From Sphingomonas sp. PL-96 (GTDB taxonomy: Bacteria > Pseudomonadota > Alphaproteobacteria > Sphingomonadales > Sphingomonadaceae), in the NCBI RefSeq assembly GCF_020707215.1, contig NZ_JAJFET010000013.1:1-60805 (forward strand): 60,805 bases of DNA, written 5' to 3'. A program made the position numbers and the translations under genes. Numbering within the stretch: the stretch's first letter is position 1; every line of letters begins with the position of its first letter. The notes beneath the pieces are model-generated. The model did not search any database. It was not told the DNA's origin and saw only the letters and a program-made list of their open reading frames with translations. This document shows, piece by piece, positions 1-9,274 of this stretch.

Positions 1-400
1 GCCCCTTCACCCGGGTCGCTTCCGACTGCGCCTGCGCGGCCTGCGCCTGCGCCTGCGCGAGCTGCGCCCGGCCCTGTGCGATCTTGGACTGGAGCAATGC
101 GGGATCGAGGATCGCGAGCGGCTGGCCGCGGCGGACGGTGTCGCCCTCGTCGACCAGCACGTTCGCGATGCGATAGCCAGACAGCTCGGACGTGACCGCC
201 GCTTCCTCGAAGGGGATCAGCAGGCCGGATGCCTGAAGGCTGCCGCCCATCGCGCGCGACGCAACCTGCGCCACGGTGACGGCGCGCGCGGCATCGGTCG
301 AGGGATTGGTTTCGGTTTCGTCGTGGCCCGAACAGGCCGACAGCGCGGCGGTGATAGCAAGAACGGGCGCAAGCACCGCGGCGCGGGCGGCAATGGTCAT
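1..400 (-). CDS. RND efflux periplasmic adaptor (membrane fusion protein), N-terminal part
   Basis: This is the first 133 codons of a HlyD/AcrA-type adaptor; the rest lies beyond the left edge. The N-terminus has a lipoprotein signal ending in a lipobox-like LSAC, so the mature protein is probably anchored in the inner membrane and spans the periplasm between an RND pump and the outer-membrane channel. A biotinyl-lipoyl-like stretch (VLVDEGDTVRRGQPLAILD) is followed by an Ala/Gln-rich segment (QAQAQAAQAQ) that starts the coiled-coil hairpin. The ATG overlaps the stop of the upstream outer-membrane factor as ATGA, so the two are co-translated. Substrate cannot be inferred. Confidence 0.88.
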   Translation of the reverse strand, partial: MTIAARAAVLAPVLAITAALSACSGHDETETNPSTDAARAVTVAQVASRAMGGSLQASGLLIPFEEAAVTSELSGYRIANVLVDEGDTVRRGQPLAILDPALLQSKIAQGRAQLAQAQAQAAQAQSEATRVKG

Positions 401-1887
401 GGTCTATCCTCGGGGTTCGTCGTGTCCGGGGTGGCGGTCCAGCCGCCGCCGAGCGCCTGGAAGGCCTGGACCGAGCGGGTCAGCCCTTCCACCCGCGCCG
501 CAGTCAGCCCGCTGCGTGCGCTGCGCAGGGTCCGTTCCGCCTCCAGCACTTCCTGGAGGTCGGTGAAACCGAGCTGAAGCCGCTTCAGCGCGGCGTCGTA
601 GCCGCGCTGCGATCGGACAACGCCGTCCTGCAGCGCGGCAATGCGACGGCGATCGGCATCAAGACGGATCAGCGCTTGGTCGGCCTCGCCATAGGCGTTC
701 TGCACCAGGCGCTCATAGGCGAGCACCGCCTGCTCGGCGCGTGCGCTGGCGGTGCGCAATTCAGCGTGAAGCCGCCCACGATCGAAGACCGGCGCGGTAA
801 GGCCGCCCGCGCCGGTACCAGTTAGCGTCGTGGTACCGATGCCCCCAGTCTGCGCGGCATAGGCGAGCACTGCCTGGAGCGTGATCGTAGGGTAGAAGGC
901 GAGTTCGGCTACTCGAACATTGCCGGTCGCAGCGTCGAGCTGCGCGCGCGCTTCGCGCAGGTCGGGTCGTCGAACCAGCAGTTCGCCCGGCATCGTTGCC
1001 GGCACGGCAGGGACCGTCGGTAGAGCGGCCGAAATGGGAAGCGCGGGAAGCGGGGAAGAGCCCGAGCCGATCAGGATCAACAGCGCTCGCCGCGCGGCGT
1101 CGAACGCACCTTCCAGGTTGCTCACTTCGGCTTCCGCCTGCGCTAGGCTCCCCTCGACCTGCTCGGCTTGGGTCGACGGGTCGAGGCCGCGGCGCACCCG
1201 GCCGGCGACGACCTCGTTGAGGCGGCGCTGGTTGGCTGCGGTCGCGCGGGCGTCTTCCAGCTGCGCAGCAAGTCCACGCGCCTCGAACAGCGAGCGCGCG
1301 ACATCGGCGGCAAGCGTCGCCCGCGCGCCCTCATAGGTGAAGCGCGCCGCCGCCAGGGTGGCGTCGGCGACGCGGCGATTGGCGCCCCGGCGGCCGAACA
1401 GGTCGAGTTGCCAGCTGATCGGCAGGCTGGCGTTAGCCGTGCGCGTGGTGGTCGGCGCGAACAGGTTGGTCAGAAGCTCATCGGGTAGGCCCGGTATCTC
1501 GTCGATGCTGAGGATCTTGCTTCGCTGAACCTGCGCGTTCGCCTCGATATTGCCCTGAAGCCCGAAGCGTGCCAGCGCGCCTGTTCGCGTCGCCCGCGCT
1601 TCGTCAAGGCGGGCGAACGCCTCCCGCACCGAAAAGCCGTTCGACAGGGCATGATCGACCAGCGAGGCGAGTTGCGTGTCGCTGTAGAGCGTCCACCAGC
1701 GATCGATCGCGATCGCGGGCAATTCGCTGCTCTGTGCATCGTACGCTGGTGGAACAGCGGTCGTCGGGGTGCGGACGGCCGGCGCATGGGCGCAGCCGGC
1801 AAGCAGCAGCGCCGACCCGCACGCCCATGCGGCAGGAGGACCAGCGAACTGGATAAGGCGGCGAGGAGTCATTCGGCAGGGCATCAT
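397..1887 (-). CDS. RND efflux outer-membrane factor, NodT/OprM-like lipoprotein
   Basis: A 496-residue TolC-family channel for tripartite efflux. The start region carries a signal peptide with a lipobox (LLLAGC, Cys near residue 32), and the early tryptophan/Asp segment IDRWWTLYSD is typical of NodT-family factors. Two OEP repeats follow: an Ala/Arg-rich helical first half and a second half with PTITLQAVLAYAAQTGG and RVQLGF-like LQLGFTDLQEVLEAE. Length matches the family (about 450-500). It is the promoter-proximal gene and overlaps the adaptor gene by 4 bp. A second in-frame ATG at 1872 would give a signal peptide starting MTPRR and is a reasonable alternative start. Confidence 0.9.
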   Translation of the reverse strand: MMPCRMTPRRLIQFAGPPAAWACGSALLLAGCAHAPAVRTPTTAVPPAYDAQSSELPAIAIDRWWTLYSDTQLASLVDHALSNGFSVREAFARLDEARATRTGALARFGLQGNIEANAQVQRSKILSIDEIPGLPDELLTNLFAPTTTRTANASLPISWQLDLFGRRGANRRVADATLAAARFTYEGARATLAADVARSLFEARGLAAQLEDARATAANQRRLNEVVAGRVRRGLDPSTQAEQVEGSLAQAEAEVSNLEGAFDAARRALLILIGSGSSPLPALPISAALPTVPAVPATMPGELLVRRPDLREARAQLDAATGNVRVAELAFYPTITLQAVLAYAAQTGGIGTTTLTGTGAGGLTAPVFDRGRLHAELRTASARAEQAVLAYERLVQNAYGEADQALIRLDADRRRIAALQDGVVRSQRGYDAALKRLQLGFTDLQEVLEAERTLRSARSGLTAARVEGLTRSVQAFQALGGGWTATPDTTNPEDRP

Positions 1888-2599
1888 CGGTTGAGGGCGG
1901 CAGATCGAGCGCCCCTAGCTGGTAATCTATACGTCGTAAAGATTGTGTTTGTGCTTGATTAAAGGCGACCTATGCATTGTATGGGAGGGCCCGCTTTCTG
2001 AAGTGCGCGGGCAAGTGTATGGAAGCTCGCCTACGTGAAGATCCGCGTGATCATGGAGCTGCCATCACGCGTCACGTCGTTTCCCTCCAACGCCTTCATC
2101 CGGCGGCGTGTCGCGCACGGGGCGGAGGCTGGCACCCGCGGCACCTACCTCCGGGAGGCAAGGAGCGAGTTGCTCGGCTAGGCGCTCGCCCGCTTTTCCG
2201 GTGTGGGGGAGCCACGAAGCGCCGTGAGCCGAGCCGGTTCCCACGAGTTCCGCAGTTCGTCGCGCCCTTACCGATTTCGCTGTCAACACGGGTGCTGAAG
2301 CCGCGTTTATCCATAAGCGCGGATCCTTTGTCGCAAATCGTTTCACTGTTTGCGGTGCAAAAAGCAGCCTGGTCACAGCTCGAAGCGGGCGGCGAACGAC
2401 CCCTCGCCTCCCCGGCAGCAGCCATGCTCAAGTTCATCAGCATCAAACAGGGACAGTGCTTTATCCGCCCCCACAATAGCCCCCTGCTTAGTCTCTCGAG
2501 AGGCGACATGCTGATGCCACTCCATACCGAGAGCAACGTTGTGACCAGCGACGATGGCGTAGCGGCTGCCGATGGTATGTCGCTGTTCGCGGATCAGGC
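1888..2599. other. Non-coding or decayed interval
   Basis: No gene here has a convincing start, ribosome binding site and family-like protein. The part next to 1887 must hold the promoter of the efflux operon. Several open frames on both strands (for example 1977-2624 on + and 2096-2536 on -) are Arg/Pro-rich and look like frame noise of GC-rich DNA. The minus-strand stretch 2373-2560 has a more protein-like composition and may be further decayed continuation of the TraC-like relic just upstream, but I could not match it to a family segment. Confidence 0.5.
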
Positions 2600-2879
2600 T
2601 CGGGCTGATCGCCAACCTGGATAGGTCCGATACGGTCCGCTGTGGCGTTCGCTATGGACTCGACGACGGAAACGTGGATCTGCTGCGTTGGTACCCAACA
2701 TAGATGCGGCCTCCAGCACAAACCCGCGCGAGGCGCTGTTGTAGAAGATCTGCGTCTTCGGATCGTAGCTGCGATACGGGAGCCATTGAACGAGCCTCGG
2801 CACCGCCGTGCTGGTGGGCGTCTTCCGCCTGCGAGCTGTCACCGAGCAACGACGATAACAGATTGCGGACCATGCTCAT
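2600..2879 (-). pseudogene. Relic of TraC-like conjugation (F-type T4SS) ATPase, N-terminal region, frameshifted
   Basis: Reading leftwards from an ATG at 2879 gives a short N-terminus (MSMVRNLLSSLLGD). After a frame change, 2782-2693 encodes LPYRSYDPKTQIFYNSASRG followed by FVLEAASMLG. This is the hallmark N-terminal segment of TraC proteins (F plasmid TraC has SRLLPYRDYNQESGLF at the same place). The frame breaks again soon after, and no Walker A region is present. A full TraC is about 800-880 residues, so only a fragment remains. It points to an old integrated conjugative plasmid or ICE at this site. Family assignment rests on remembered motifs only. Confidence 0.6.
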
Positions 2880-3465
2880 GGCTGAACTCCCGGGAACGAG
2901 ATGGCGCATAAGACCGTCAGCGGCTTTGCGTCTTGGACGGCGGTTCGCGCCTGCGGTTCAGCCTGCGCCAGACCGGCGCGGACCGCAGGTTCGCCGCCAC
3001 AGCGGCAATTGCTGCTCGACCGGCATCTGTCGCCTGCGCCAATACTGCTATCGCCGGCGCAATCGAAGCGACGGGGCAAACGAGTTGCGCGGATGGGGAA
3101 GAGGCGGTGCTAGAAGAAGACCCCGCGACCTTAATCGCGGGCGTGCCGGTGCTGGCTGGCAAAGGGTACGCCGTTCCCTCAGCCCGGGCGCTCAGCGGCT
3201 GAGCGTTAGCAGAGGGTGGCGCCGCCGCAGGAAATACACGGCTGACGTGCTGGCGGCGCGGTGCGGTGAGCGGCGCGAGACCTAGTCCTTGATGTCGCGG
3301 ATCGGGTTAGGGCTCGCCAGTTGTTGCGGCGCTGCTGCGGCAACGGCCGCCTCGCTCGGCATGCCCGCATTGTTCTCAGCACCCTCGACTATCAGCGGGT
3401 CGGCGCGCTCGACTGCCGCGAGCAGGGATGTCGCCACCTGTAGCCGCGGCGACATCCCTGCGATG
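2880..3465. other. Interval without a supportable gene
   Basis: Minus-strand frames at 2917-3162 and 3282-3488 have a less noisy amino-acid composition than the other frames. In F-type transfer operons traB and traV lie upstream of traC, so these could be their remains, but no diagnostic motif is visible. No ribosome binding site and start pair is convincing. The end of the RhaT gene lies at 3466. Confidence 0.4.
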
Positions 3466-4545
3466 CTACTGCGCAAGCAAGTTGCCATAGCCGATGACCA
3501 GCGTCGCGAGCACGAGGAGGCCGACGCCGGCCCACACCATCCTGCGGGTAGCTGGCGCGGCGTCCCTCCATTCGCGAAACGCGAAACCCCAAAGCGTGCC
3601 GAAGATGATGATCGACGCCATGTGGATCGTCCAGGACGAAAAGCCGAAGCGCCCCATTTGGCTCTCGCCCATCGTGTAGAAGAAGAATTGGAAATACCAC
3701 AGCGTGCCGCCGAGCGCGGACAGCAGATAGTTGCGCAGCAGCGGCAGGCGCCCGCCTGCGTCGGAAGCTACCGTCTGAGTGGACGCGCGCCCTAGCCATT
3801 GGCCTGCGCTGCGGTTGCGCACGATCAGGAAGCTGCACCACAGCCCGTTGGTAATCAGCCCGCCCAGGGTCACCAGGCAGATCACCGGCAGTCCGACCCA
3901 CAGGACGCCGGTTCCCGCCGCCGCCCCAAGCTCGCGGATCGGTTCGCCCGCAGCCAGGCCAAAGGCGTAGCAGCTCGACATGATGCCGGAGAAGATCGCG
4001 ACGACGATCCCCTTAGAGAAATGGAACTCGGCCACCGCCGCCGCCTTCTGCTCGGCAGAAAGGGTCGCGTCCTTGCGCGCGCCGGCCAGGGCGACCACGA
4101 CGATGCCCACCACCGTGATCGCCAGGCCGAGCAGATTGATCCGCCCCGGCACGGTGCCCAGCAAGGTGCTGCCAAATTCGCCGGCGACGATCGGCGGGAT
4201 GAGCGTGCCGAATACCGTGCACAGACCCAGCACCACCGCCATGCCGAGCGACAATCCGAGATACCGCATCGTCAGCCCATAGGTGAGGCCGCCGAATCCC
4301 CAGAGAACGCCGAACAGGACGCAGTAGAATTTGGTGCTTGCCGGCGCGGCGGAGAGGACGCCGATCAGGTCATGGGTCTGGATGCTCGCGAACAGCCAGG
4401 GGGCGACGAGCCAACTGAAGATGCCGCCGGTCAGCCAGAAGATCTCCCAGTTCCACCGCTTCACGCCGCGATAGGGCACGTAGAAGGTCGCGGACGACAA
4501 TCCTCCCAGCCAGTGGAAGAACACGCCGAGAATTGGATTGCCCAT
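3466..4545 (-). CDS. rhaT: L-rhamnose/proton symporter, RhaT family
   Basis: A 359-residue, strongly hydrophobic inner-membrane protein with about ten predicted transmembrane helices. The N-terminus (MGNPILGVFFHWLGGLSSAT, then FYVPYRGVKRWNWEIFW) is characteristic of RhaT, a DMT-superfamily permease that imports L-rhamnose with protons. Length is close to E. coli RhaT (344). It is the last gene of the leftward operon 8333 to 3466, 11 bp after the lactonase gene, so transport and catabolism are probably co-expressed. The far C-terminus has a typical GYGNLL ending. Substrate specificity is inferred from family and from the surrounding rhamnose genes. Confidence 0.9.
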   Translation of the reverse strand: MGNPILGVFFHWLGGLSSATFYVPYRGVKRWNWEIFWLTGGIFSWLVAPWLFASIQTHDLIGVLSAAPASTKFYCVLFGVLWGFGGLTYGLTMRYLGLSLGMAVVLGLCTVFGTLIPPIVAGEFGSTLLGTVPGRINLLGLAITVVGIVVVALAGARKDATLSAEQKAAAVAEFHFSKGIVVAIFSGIMSSCYAFGLAAGEPIRELGAAAGTGVLWVGLPVICLVTLGGLITNGLWCSFLIVRNRSAGQWLGRASTQTVASDAGGRLPLLRNYLLSALGGTLWYFQFFFYTMGESQMGRFGFSSWTIHMASIIIFGTLWGFAFREWRDAAPATRRMVWAGVGLLVLATLVIGYGNLLAQ

Positions 4546-4556
4546 GATGTCGCGTC

Positions 4557-5468
4557 CTAGAGAGAGAGGCCGAGGCGATAGATGCGGTTGGCAGTGCGGC
4601 CGAAGAGGTCTCGCCGCTCGTCGTCGGAGAACGGGGCCGAAAAGTCGTACAACGCCTGCATGGTGCGGTCGAAAGGGGCGAAGAGCGTATCGGTGGGGGA
4701 GTCGCTGGCCATCATGCAGCGATCAGGACCGAACAGGGCGACTGCCTCTTCCAGAAACGGCCGGATGCGATCGAGCGTCCAGTTCCGGTCGATGAAGCCG
4801 AGTCCGGACAGCTTGATCGCAACGTGCGGAATCGCCGCGAGCGCCTTCAGGCCTTCGCGCCATTGCGCCACGCCCTCGGGGTCGGAGAGGACCGGCATGC
4901 CGAGGTGGTTGAGGATCACCGGCACGTCCGGGCGGCGCTCGATCAGGGGAGCGAGCCCAGGCATCTGCGCCGGATAGCATTGCAGGTCGAAGGACAAGCC
5001 ATGACGGCCCAGCGCCGTGAAGCCTGCCTGCCATCGCTCGTCTCTGGTCAGGTCTTCCGGAGTATAGCTACGTCGAGGATCGACATGCCAGTTGACGATC
5101 TGGCGGATGCCCCGCACGCGGCGATGCGCCGCTTGCGCTGTCAGTTGGCGATCGACGTCCGGAGCGTCGAGGCTGGCGAAGGCGACGATCGCGGTCGGCA
5201 GCGCGTCGGTGTCGGCGACACCTTCCAGCCACTCGGTTTCGCGGAGCGCCTCGGAGGCATCGGCACCGGCATCGATATGGACTGCGCCCGCAACGGCCCA
5301 TTTACCCGCATCGGCGCGGTAGTCGTCGGTGAGGTAGTTGCGGGCGATCGCCTCGACGTTGCCGTTGGGGCCGTCCGCGAACGGCGGCGTCAGCCACGGA
5401 TAGCGGATGTGCGCCAAGTCCCACAGGTGAATATGGGCGTCGACGAAGGGTAGGGGGGCGGCGGTCAT
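4557..5468 (-). CDS. L-rhamnono-1,4-lactonase, amidohydrolase_2 family
   Basis: A 303-residue cytosolic TIM-barrel metal hydrolase of COG3618 (fucono-/rhamnono-lactonase type). The start shows the metal-binding DAHIHLWDL followed by IRYPWLTPPF. Later come VHIDAGAD, the RGIRQIVNWH segment, VILNHLGMPV and the C-terminal MMASDSP aspartate. It should hydrolyse L-rhamnono-gamma-lactone to L-rhamnonate, step 2 of the pathway known in Sphingomonas as LRA2. It lies between the SDR gene (60 bp gap) and rhaT. Related enzymes act on L-fuconolactone, but the presence of RhaT and rhamnonate dehydratase favours rhamnose. Confidence 0.87.
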   Translation of the reverse strand: MTAAPLPFVDAHIHLWDLAHIRYPWLTPPFADGPNGNVEAIARNYLTDDYRADAGKWAVAGAVHIDAGADASEALRETEWLEGVADTDALPTAIVAFASLDAPDVDRQLTAQAAHRRVRGIRQIVNWHVDPRRSYTPEDLTRDERWQAGFTALGRHGLSFDLQCYPAQMPGLAPLIERRPDVPVILNHLGMPVLSDPEGVAQWREGLKALAAIPHVAIKLSGLGFIDRNWTLDRIRPFLEEAVALFGPDRCMMASDSPTDTLFAPFDRTMQALYDFSAPFSDDERRDLFGRTANRIYRLGLSL

Positions 5469-5528
5469 ACGGGGCTCTCCTGCGCGCGGCCTCTTGCGGG
5501 CCGTCGCGCGTCCGATTTCGGGCAGGGA

Positions 5529-6278
5529 TCAGAAGGTCGTGCGGCCTCCGGACGTGTCGAAGGTCGACGCGGTGGTGAAGCTGCACTCCTCGCTCGCCAT
5601 GAAGCAGACCATCGCCGCGCTCTCCGCGACCTCGCCCAGGCGACCCATCGGGATCTTCGAACGCATGTAGTCGACCTGGCTTTGCGGAAGCTGCGCGAGA
5701 ATCGGGCTTTCGAAGGTGGCGGGGGTAAGCGCGTTGGCGATCACCCCCTTGGCGGCGAGTTCCTTGCCGAGCGACTTGGTGAAGCCGATCACCCCCGCCT
5801 TGCTGGCCGAGTAGGCCGAGGCGTTCGGATTGCCCTCCTTGCCGGCCACGGAGGCGATGTTGACGATCCGGCCGTACCCGTTGGCCAGCATCATCGGCAC
5901 CACCGCGCGGTTGCAGTAGAACAGCCCGTTCAGGTTGATGTCGATCACGCGCCGCCAGCTATCGGTGGGATACTCGTGCGCCGGTGCAGTCGCGCCGGTG
6001 ATCCCCGCCGAACAGACCAGCACGTCGATCCGGCCAAGTGCGGCCAGGCTCGCCCGGGCCGCCCGCGACACGGCATCCTCGTCGGCGATGTCGACGGCAA
6101 CCGCCTGCACGGCACCCACGTCCGACGCCGCCGCGTCGAGAGCGGCCTCGTCGAGGTCCCACAGCACCACGCTCCCACCTTCGGCGACAATGCGGCGCGC
6201 GACCTCCCGGCCGAGCCCGGACGCGCCGCCGGTGACGATCGCCGCCCGCCCGGCGAACCGGCCCGCGTAGGTCGTCAT
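5529..6278 (-). CDS. SDR dehydrogenase, probable 2-keto-3-deoxy-L-rhamnonate 4-dehydrogenase (LRA5-like)
   Basis: A 249-residue classical short-chain dehydrogenase. The cofactor loop is TGGASGLG (near residue 17), followed by the NNAG-equivalent CSAGITG. The catalytic Ser is in NIASVAG, with Tyr and Lys in YSASKAG. The C-terminus is FDTSGGRTTF. It is inferred to oxidise 2-keto-3-deoxy-L-rhamnonate at C4 with NAD+, giving the diketo acid cleaved by the next enzyme. The role comes from position: its ATG overlaps the stop of the FAH-type hydrolase gene, the partner enzyme LRA6 in Sphingomonas. An SDR sequence alone cannot fix the substrate. Confidence 0.82.
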   Translation of the reverse strand: MTTYAGRFAGRAAIVTGGASGLGREVARRIVAEGGSVVLWDLDEAALDAAASDVGAVQAVAVDIADEDAVSRAARASLAALGRIDVLVCSAGITGATAPAHEYPTDSWRRVIDINLNGLFYCNRAVVPMMLANGYGRIVNIASVAGKEGNPNASAYSASKAGVIGFTKSLGKELAAKGVIANALTPATFESPILAQLPQSQVDYMRSKIPMGRLGEVAESAAMVCFMASEECSFTTASTFDTSGGRTTF

Positions 6279-7132
6279 GCCTGCGACTTCGCGCCGACGG
6301 GCTGCCAGGCGACGACCTGCTGGCGCTGCGTGCCCAGACCTGCAATCCCGAGTTCCATCACGTCACCTGCCTTTAGATACACGGCCTCCGGCTTCTTGCC
6401 CTCGCCGACGCCGGGCGGGGTGCCGGTGATCATCAGGTCGCCGGGTTCGAGCGTGACGAAGCGGCTGACATAGGCGATGAGCTGGCGGACATCGAAAATC
6501 ATCGTGCGCGTGTTGCCGGTCTGCATGCGCGCGCCGTTGACGTCGAGGTGCATGTCGAGCGCCTGCGGGTCGTCGAGCTCGTCGGGCGTCACCAGCCACG
6601 GCCCCAGCGGGCAGAAAGTGTCGTGGCCCTTGCCCTTCGACCATTGGGTGCCGCGCTGCTTCTGGTTGAAGCGCTCCGACACGTCGTTGGCGAGGACGTA
6701 CCCGGCGACGTGGTCGAGCGCGTCGGCTTCGTCGACGTAGCGGCAGGTTTTGCCGATGATGACGCCGAGCTCGACTTCCCAATCGCCGTGGGTGGCGTCC
6801 TTGGGCAGGATCACCGGATCGTTCGGGCCGCTTAGGCTCGAGATCGCCTTCATGAACATCATCGGCTCGGTCGGGATCGGCAGGTTCGATTCGATCGCAT
6901 GGTCCTCGTAGTTGAGGCCGATCGCGACGATCTTGCCGATACCCTTGAGCGGCACGCCGTAGCGCGGCTCGCCTTCGACGACCGGAAGCGCGGCGGCGTC
7001 GGCGGCAAGGGCAGTGGCCAGCGTGTCCGCGGTGAGGTCGGGCACCACGGCGGACAGGTCGCGGATGCGGCCCTCGGCGTCGACGACGCCCGGCTTTTCG
7101 GAACCGATCGGACCGAAGCGGCAGAGTTTCAT
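6275..7132 (-). CDS. FAH-family hydrolase, probable 2,4-diketo-3-deoxy-L-rhamnonate hydrolase (LRA6-like)
   Basis: A 285-residue fumarylacetoacetate hydrolase-fold enzyme. Visible family motifs are IGLNYEDHA, PMMFMKAISSLSGPNDPV, the metal-binding DWEVELGVIIG, GYVLANDVSER, KGHDTFCPLGPWL and MITGTPPGVG. In the alternative rhamnose pathway of Sphingomonas this enzyme (LRA6) cleaves 2,4-diketo-3-deoxy-L-rhamnonate to pyruvate and L-lactate. It sits 10 bp after the dehydratase gene and overlaps the dehydrogenase gene, matching consecutive steps. The L-lactate dehydrogenase encoded on the other arm of the locus supports this product. Confidence 0.87.
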   Translation of the reverse strand: MKLCRFGPIGSEKPGVVDAEGRIRDLSAVVPDLTADTLATALAADAAALPVVEGEPRYGVPLKGIGKIVAIGLNYEDHAIESNLPIPTEPMMFMKAISSLSGPNDPVILPKDATHGDWEVELGVIIGKTCRYVDEADALDHVAGYVLANDVSERFNQKQRGTQWSKGKGHDTFCPLGPWLVTPDELDDPQALDMHLDVNGARMQTGNTRTMIFDVRQLIAYVSRFVTLEPGDLMITGTPPGVGEGKKPEAVYLKAGDVMELGIAGLGTQRQQVVAWQPVGAKSQA

Positions 7133-7142
7133 GTGCGTGTCC

Positions 7143-8333
7143 TCAATGCGTGAAGGGGCGGTGGAGCGGGATGTCGCGGTTGAGTTCGACGCCGAACCCG
7201 GGACGGTCGAGCGCGGAGGCGCGCAGGCGGCCAGCCTCCGGCACCGGCTCGCCGATCAGCTGCGGATGGAACATCGGCTGCACGCGGTCGGCCTCGGGCG
7301 CCATCATCAGGAACTCGGCGAAGGGCGAGTTGTGACGCGTGACGACGAAATGATAGCTGTAGACGGAGGAACCGTGCGGCACGACGAGCTTGCCGCGGGC
7401 GTCGGCCAGCGCGGAGATCTTGAGGAGTTCGGTCACGCCGCCGCACCAGCCGACGTCGGGCTGGATGATGTCGCAGCAGTCCATCTCGAGCAGCATCCGA
7501 AAGCCCCAGCGCGTCGCCTCGTGCTCTCCGGTGGTGACCAGCAGCCCCTTGGGCACGTTGCGTTTGAGTTCGGCATACCCCCAATAATCGTCGGGGCTGA
7601 TCGCCTCCTCGATCCACTTCAGCCCGGCCTCCTGCCAGGCGCGGTGGGCGAGGCGCGTTGCGTAGTCGACGTCGAGCGCCATCCAGCAATCGAGCATCAG
7701 CCAAAAATCGTCCCCGACGCGGCTGCGCATCTTGATGAGTTCGGCGAGGTTCTTCTCCAGCCCCTCTTCGCCCTCGGCGGGGCCGTGGTGGAGCGGCAGC
7801 TTGCCGCCGATGAACCCCATCTCCTTGGCAAGGTCCGGCCGTGCGCCGGTGGCATAGAAGCGAAGTTCGTCGCGCACTGCACCGCCGAGCAGCTGATACA
7901 CCGGTTCGTCGCGCAGCTTGCCCAGCAGGTCCCACAACGCCAGGTCGACGCCGGAGATCGCGTTCACGACCAAACCCTTGCGCCCGTAATATTGGGTGGA
8001 GAAGTACATCTGGTCCCAGATCTTCTCGTATTCGGCCGGATTGCGCCCCTCCAGGAAGCGGGCGAGGTGCCTCTCGACGATGTACGCCGCCGGCATCCCT
8101 CCGGTGGTCACCGCGAAGCCGATCGTGCCGTCGTCCGCCTCGATCTCGACGATCAACGTACCGAGCACGTTGATGCCGAAGCTCTGGCGCGACTGCCGAT
8201 ACTCCGGATAACGCGCCATCGGCGTGGCGATGTGATCGTCGATCCAATGATAGCCCTGCTGATCATGGTAATCCGCCCCGCCGCCGCCCTGAACCACGAA
8301 GGCGCGAACCTGTTTGATTTGCGGTAACGGCAT
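7143..8333 (-). CDS. rhmD: L-rhamnonate dehydratase, enolase superfamily
   Basis: A 396-residue enolase-superfamily enzyme of the RhmD family. It converts L-rhamnonate to 2-keto-3-deoxy-L-rhamnonate with Mg2+. The start at 8333 ([17 protein letters not shown]) aligns with E. coli RhmD (MTLPKIKQVRA), so the longer frame back to 8381 is not used. Shared segments include [44 protein letters not shown], metal ligands in [23 protein letters not shown] and [10 protein letters not shown], and the late catalytic His region [13 protein letters not shown]. It is the first gene of the leftward operon. Confidence 0.93.
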   Translation of the reverse strand: MPLPQIKQVRAFVVQGGGGADYHDQQGYHWIDDHIATPMARYPEYRQSRQSFGINVLGTLIVEIEADDGTIGFAVTTGGMPAAYIVERHLARFLEGRNPAEYEKIWDQMYFSTQYYGRKGLVVNAISGVDLALWDLLGKLRDEPVYQLLGGAVRDELRFYATGARPDLAKEMGFIGGKLPLHHGPAEGEEGLEKNLAELIKMRSRVGDDFWLMLDCWMALDVDYATRLAHRAWQEAGLKWIEEAISPDDYWGYAELKRNVPKGLLVTTGEHEATRWGFRMLLEMDCCDIIQPDVGWCGGVTELLKISALADARGKLVVPHGSSVYSYHFVVTRHNSPFAEFLMMAPEADRVQPMFHPQLIGEPVPEAGRLRASALDRPGFGVELNRDIPLHRPFTH

Positions 8334-8426
8334 GAGGTTTTCCGCTCCTGGGCGTTGCTGGGCAGAGACAATCACCGGCATGCGTCAACTTTGACGTTGC
8401 CATCATGTGAAATGAAGTTTTAAAAA
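8334..8426. promoter_or_regulatory. Divergent control region of the rhamnose locus
   Basis: A 93-bp gap between the starts of the dehydratase operon and the IclR regulator gene. It must hold both promoters and is the natural place for the IclR-type regulator to act. An AT-rich core at about 8394-8430 (around TGAAATGAAGTTTTA) stands out against the GC-rich surroundings and has imperfect dyad symmetry. No exact operator is claimed. Confidence 0.55.
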
Positions 8427-9260
8427 ATGAAAATGGATGCGTCAATGCAAAGGATCAGCACTGCGGAGACGAGCTCGTCCGGAGGCGGCAGCCAGACGCT
8501 GCTGCGCGGGCTCGACGTGATTGAGGCGGTGGGGGAGGCGCCGGTAGCCCTCGCCGAACTGAGCGAGCGTCTCGGCCTGGCGAAAAGCACCACCTATCGC
8601 CTCGCCACCGCGCTGGTCGACCGGGGCTATCTCGCGTTCACGCCGCGGCTCGGCTATCGGCTCGGGCCGAAGCTGCTCGCGCTCGGCCACCTCGCCCAGG
8701 CGCAGACCGACCTCATCCAGGTCGCGAGGGCGCATATCGAGGCGCTGGCCGCGAGCACTGACGACACGGTGCATCTCGGTGTGCTCGACGACGATCAGGC
8801 GCTGTATCTCGACAAGATCGCGGGCCGTCGTCGCATCAACATTTCAAGCCGGGTTGGCGATCGTCATCCGCTTACCTCGACCGGTCTCGGAAAGGCGCTG
8901 ATGCTGGACCATCCGGCGGACTATTGGGCCGCTCGGCTGCAGGCCGAGCAGCGTCGTGACGCGGAGGGCGGCTCCGGGCTCTGGCACGGTCGCATGCAGG
9001 GCTATGTCGAGGCGGGGCATGCCTTCGACCTGGAAGAGAACGAGGATCAGATCCGCTGCGTCGCGGCGCCGATCCGCGGCGCGCAGGGCAGCATCGTCGG
9101 CGCGATCAGCGTCTCCAGTGCCGCGCAGTATATGAGCGACGACCGTATCGCCGCCCTGAGCAGCGATGTTCGTGCGACCGCCGAGGCGATCAGTCGCGAT
9201 CTGGGCTGGTCCGACGAAACCGGCGAGCGGCGGCGGGCAGAGCGACTAACGGCGAAGTAG
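8427..9260 (+). CDS. IclR-family transcriptional regulator of the rhamnose locus
   Basis: A 277-residue regulator. An N-terminal winged helix-turn-helix (LLRGLDVIEAVGEAPVALAE to LAKSTTYRLATALVDRGYL, about residues 24-75) is followed by the IclR effector-binding domain (residues about 95-255), with DDTVHLGVLDDDQALYLDKI, HPLTSTGLGKALM and IRCVAAPIRGAQGSIVGAIS. It is transcribed away from the dehydratase operon and lies 14 bp before the rhamnose dehydrogenase gene, so it probably controls both arms and itself. In-frame ATGs at 8433 and 8445 are possible starts. The ligand, perhaps a pathway intermediate, is unknown. Confidence 0.88.
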   Translation: MKMDASMQRISTAETSSSGGGSQTLLRGLDVIEAVGEAPVALAELSERLGLAKSTTYRLATALVDRGYLAFTPRLGYRLGPKLLALGHLAQAQTDLIQVARAHIEALAASTDDTVHLGVLDDDQALYLDKIAGRRRINISSRVGDRHPLTSTGLGKALMLDHPADYWAARLQAEQRRDAEGGSGLWHGRMQGYVEAGHAFDLEENEDQIRCVAAPIRGAQGSIVGAISVSSAAQYMSDDRIAALSSDVRATAEAISRDLGWSDETGERRRAERLTAK

Positions 9261-9274
9261 GAGGAGAGGGTAGG

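Noticed and set aside
2065..2624. Genes in open frames between 1977 and 2624
   Set aside because: No ribosome binding site, no signal or domain-like motif, and Arg/Pro-rich composition on both strands.
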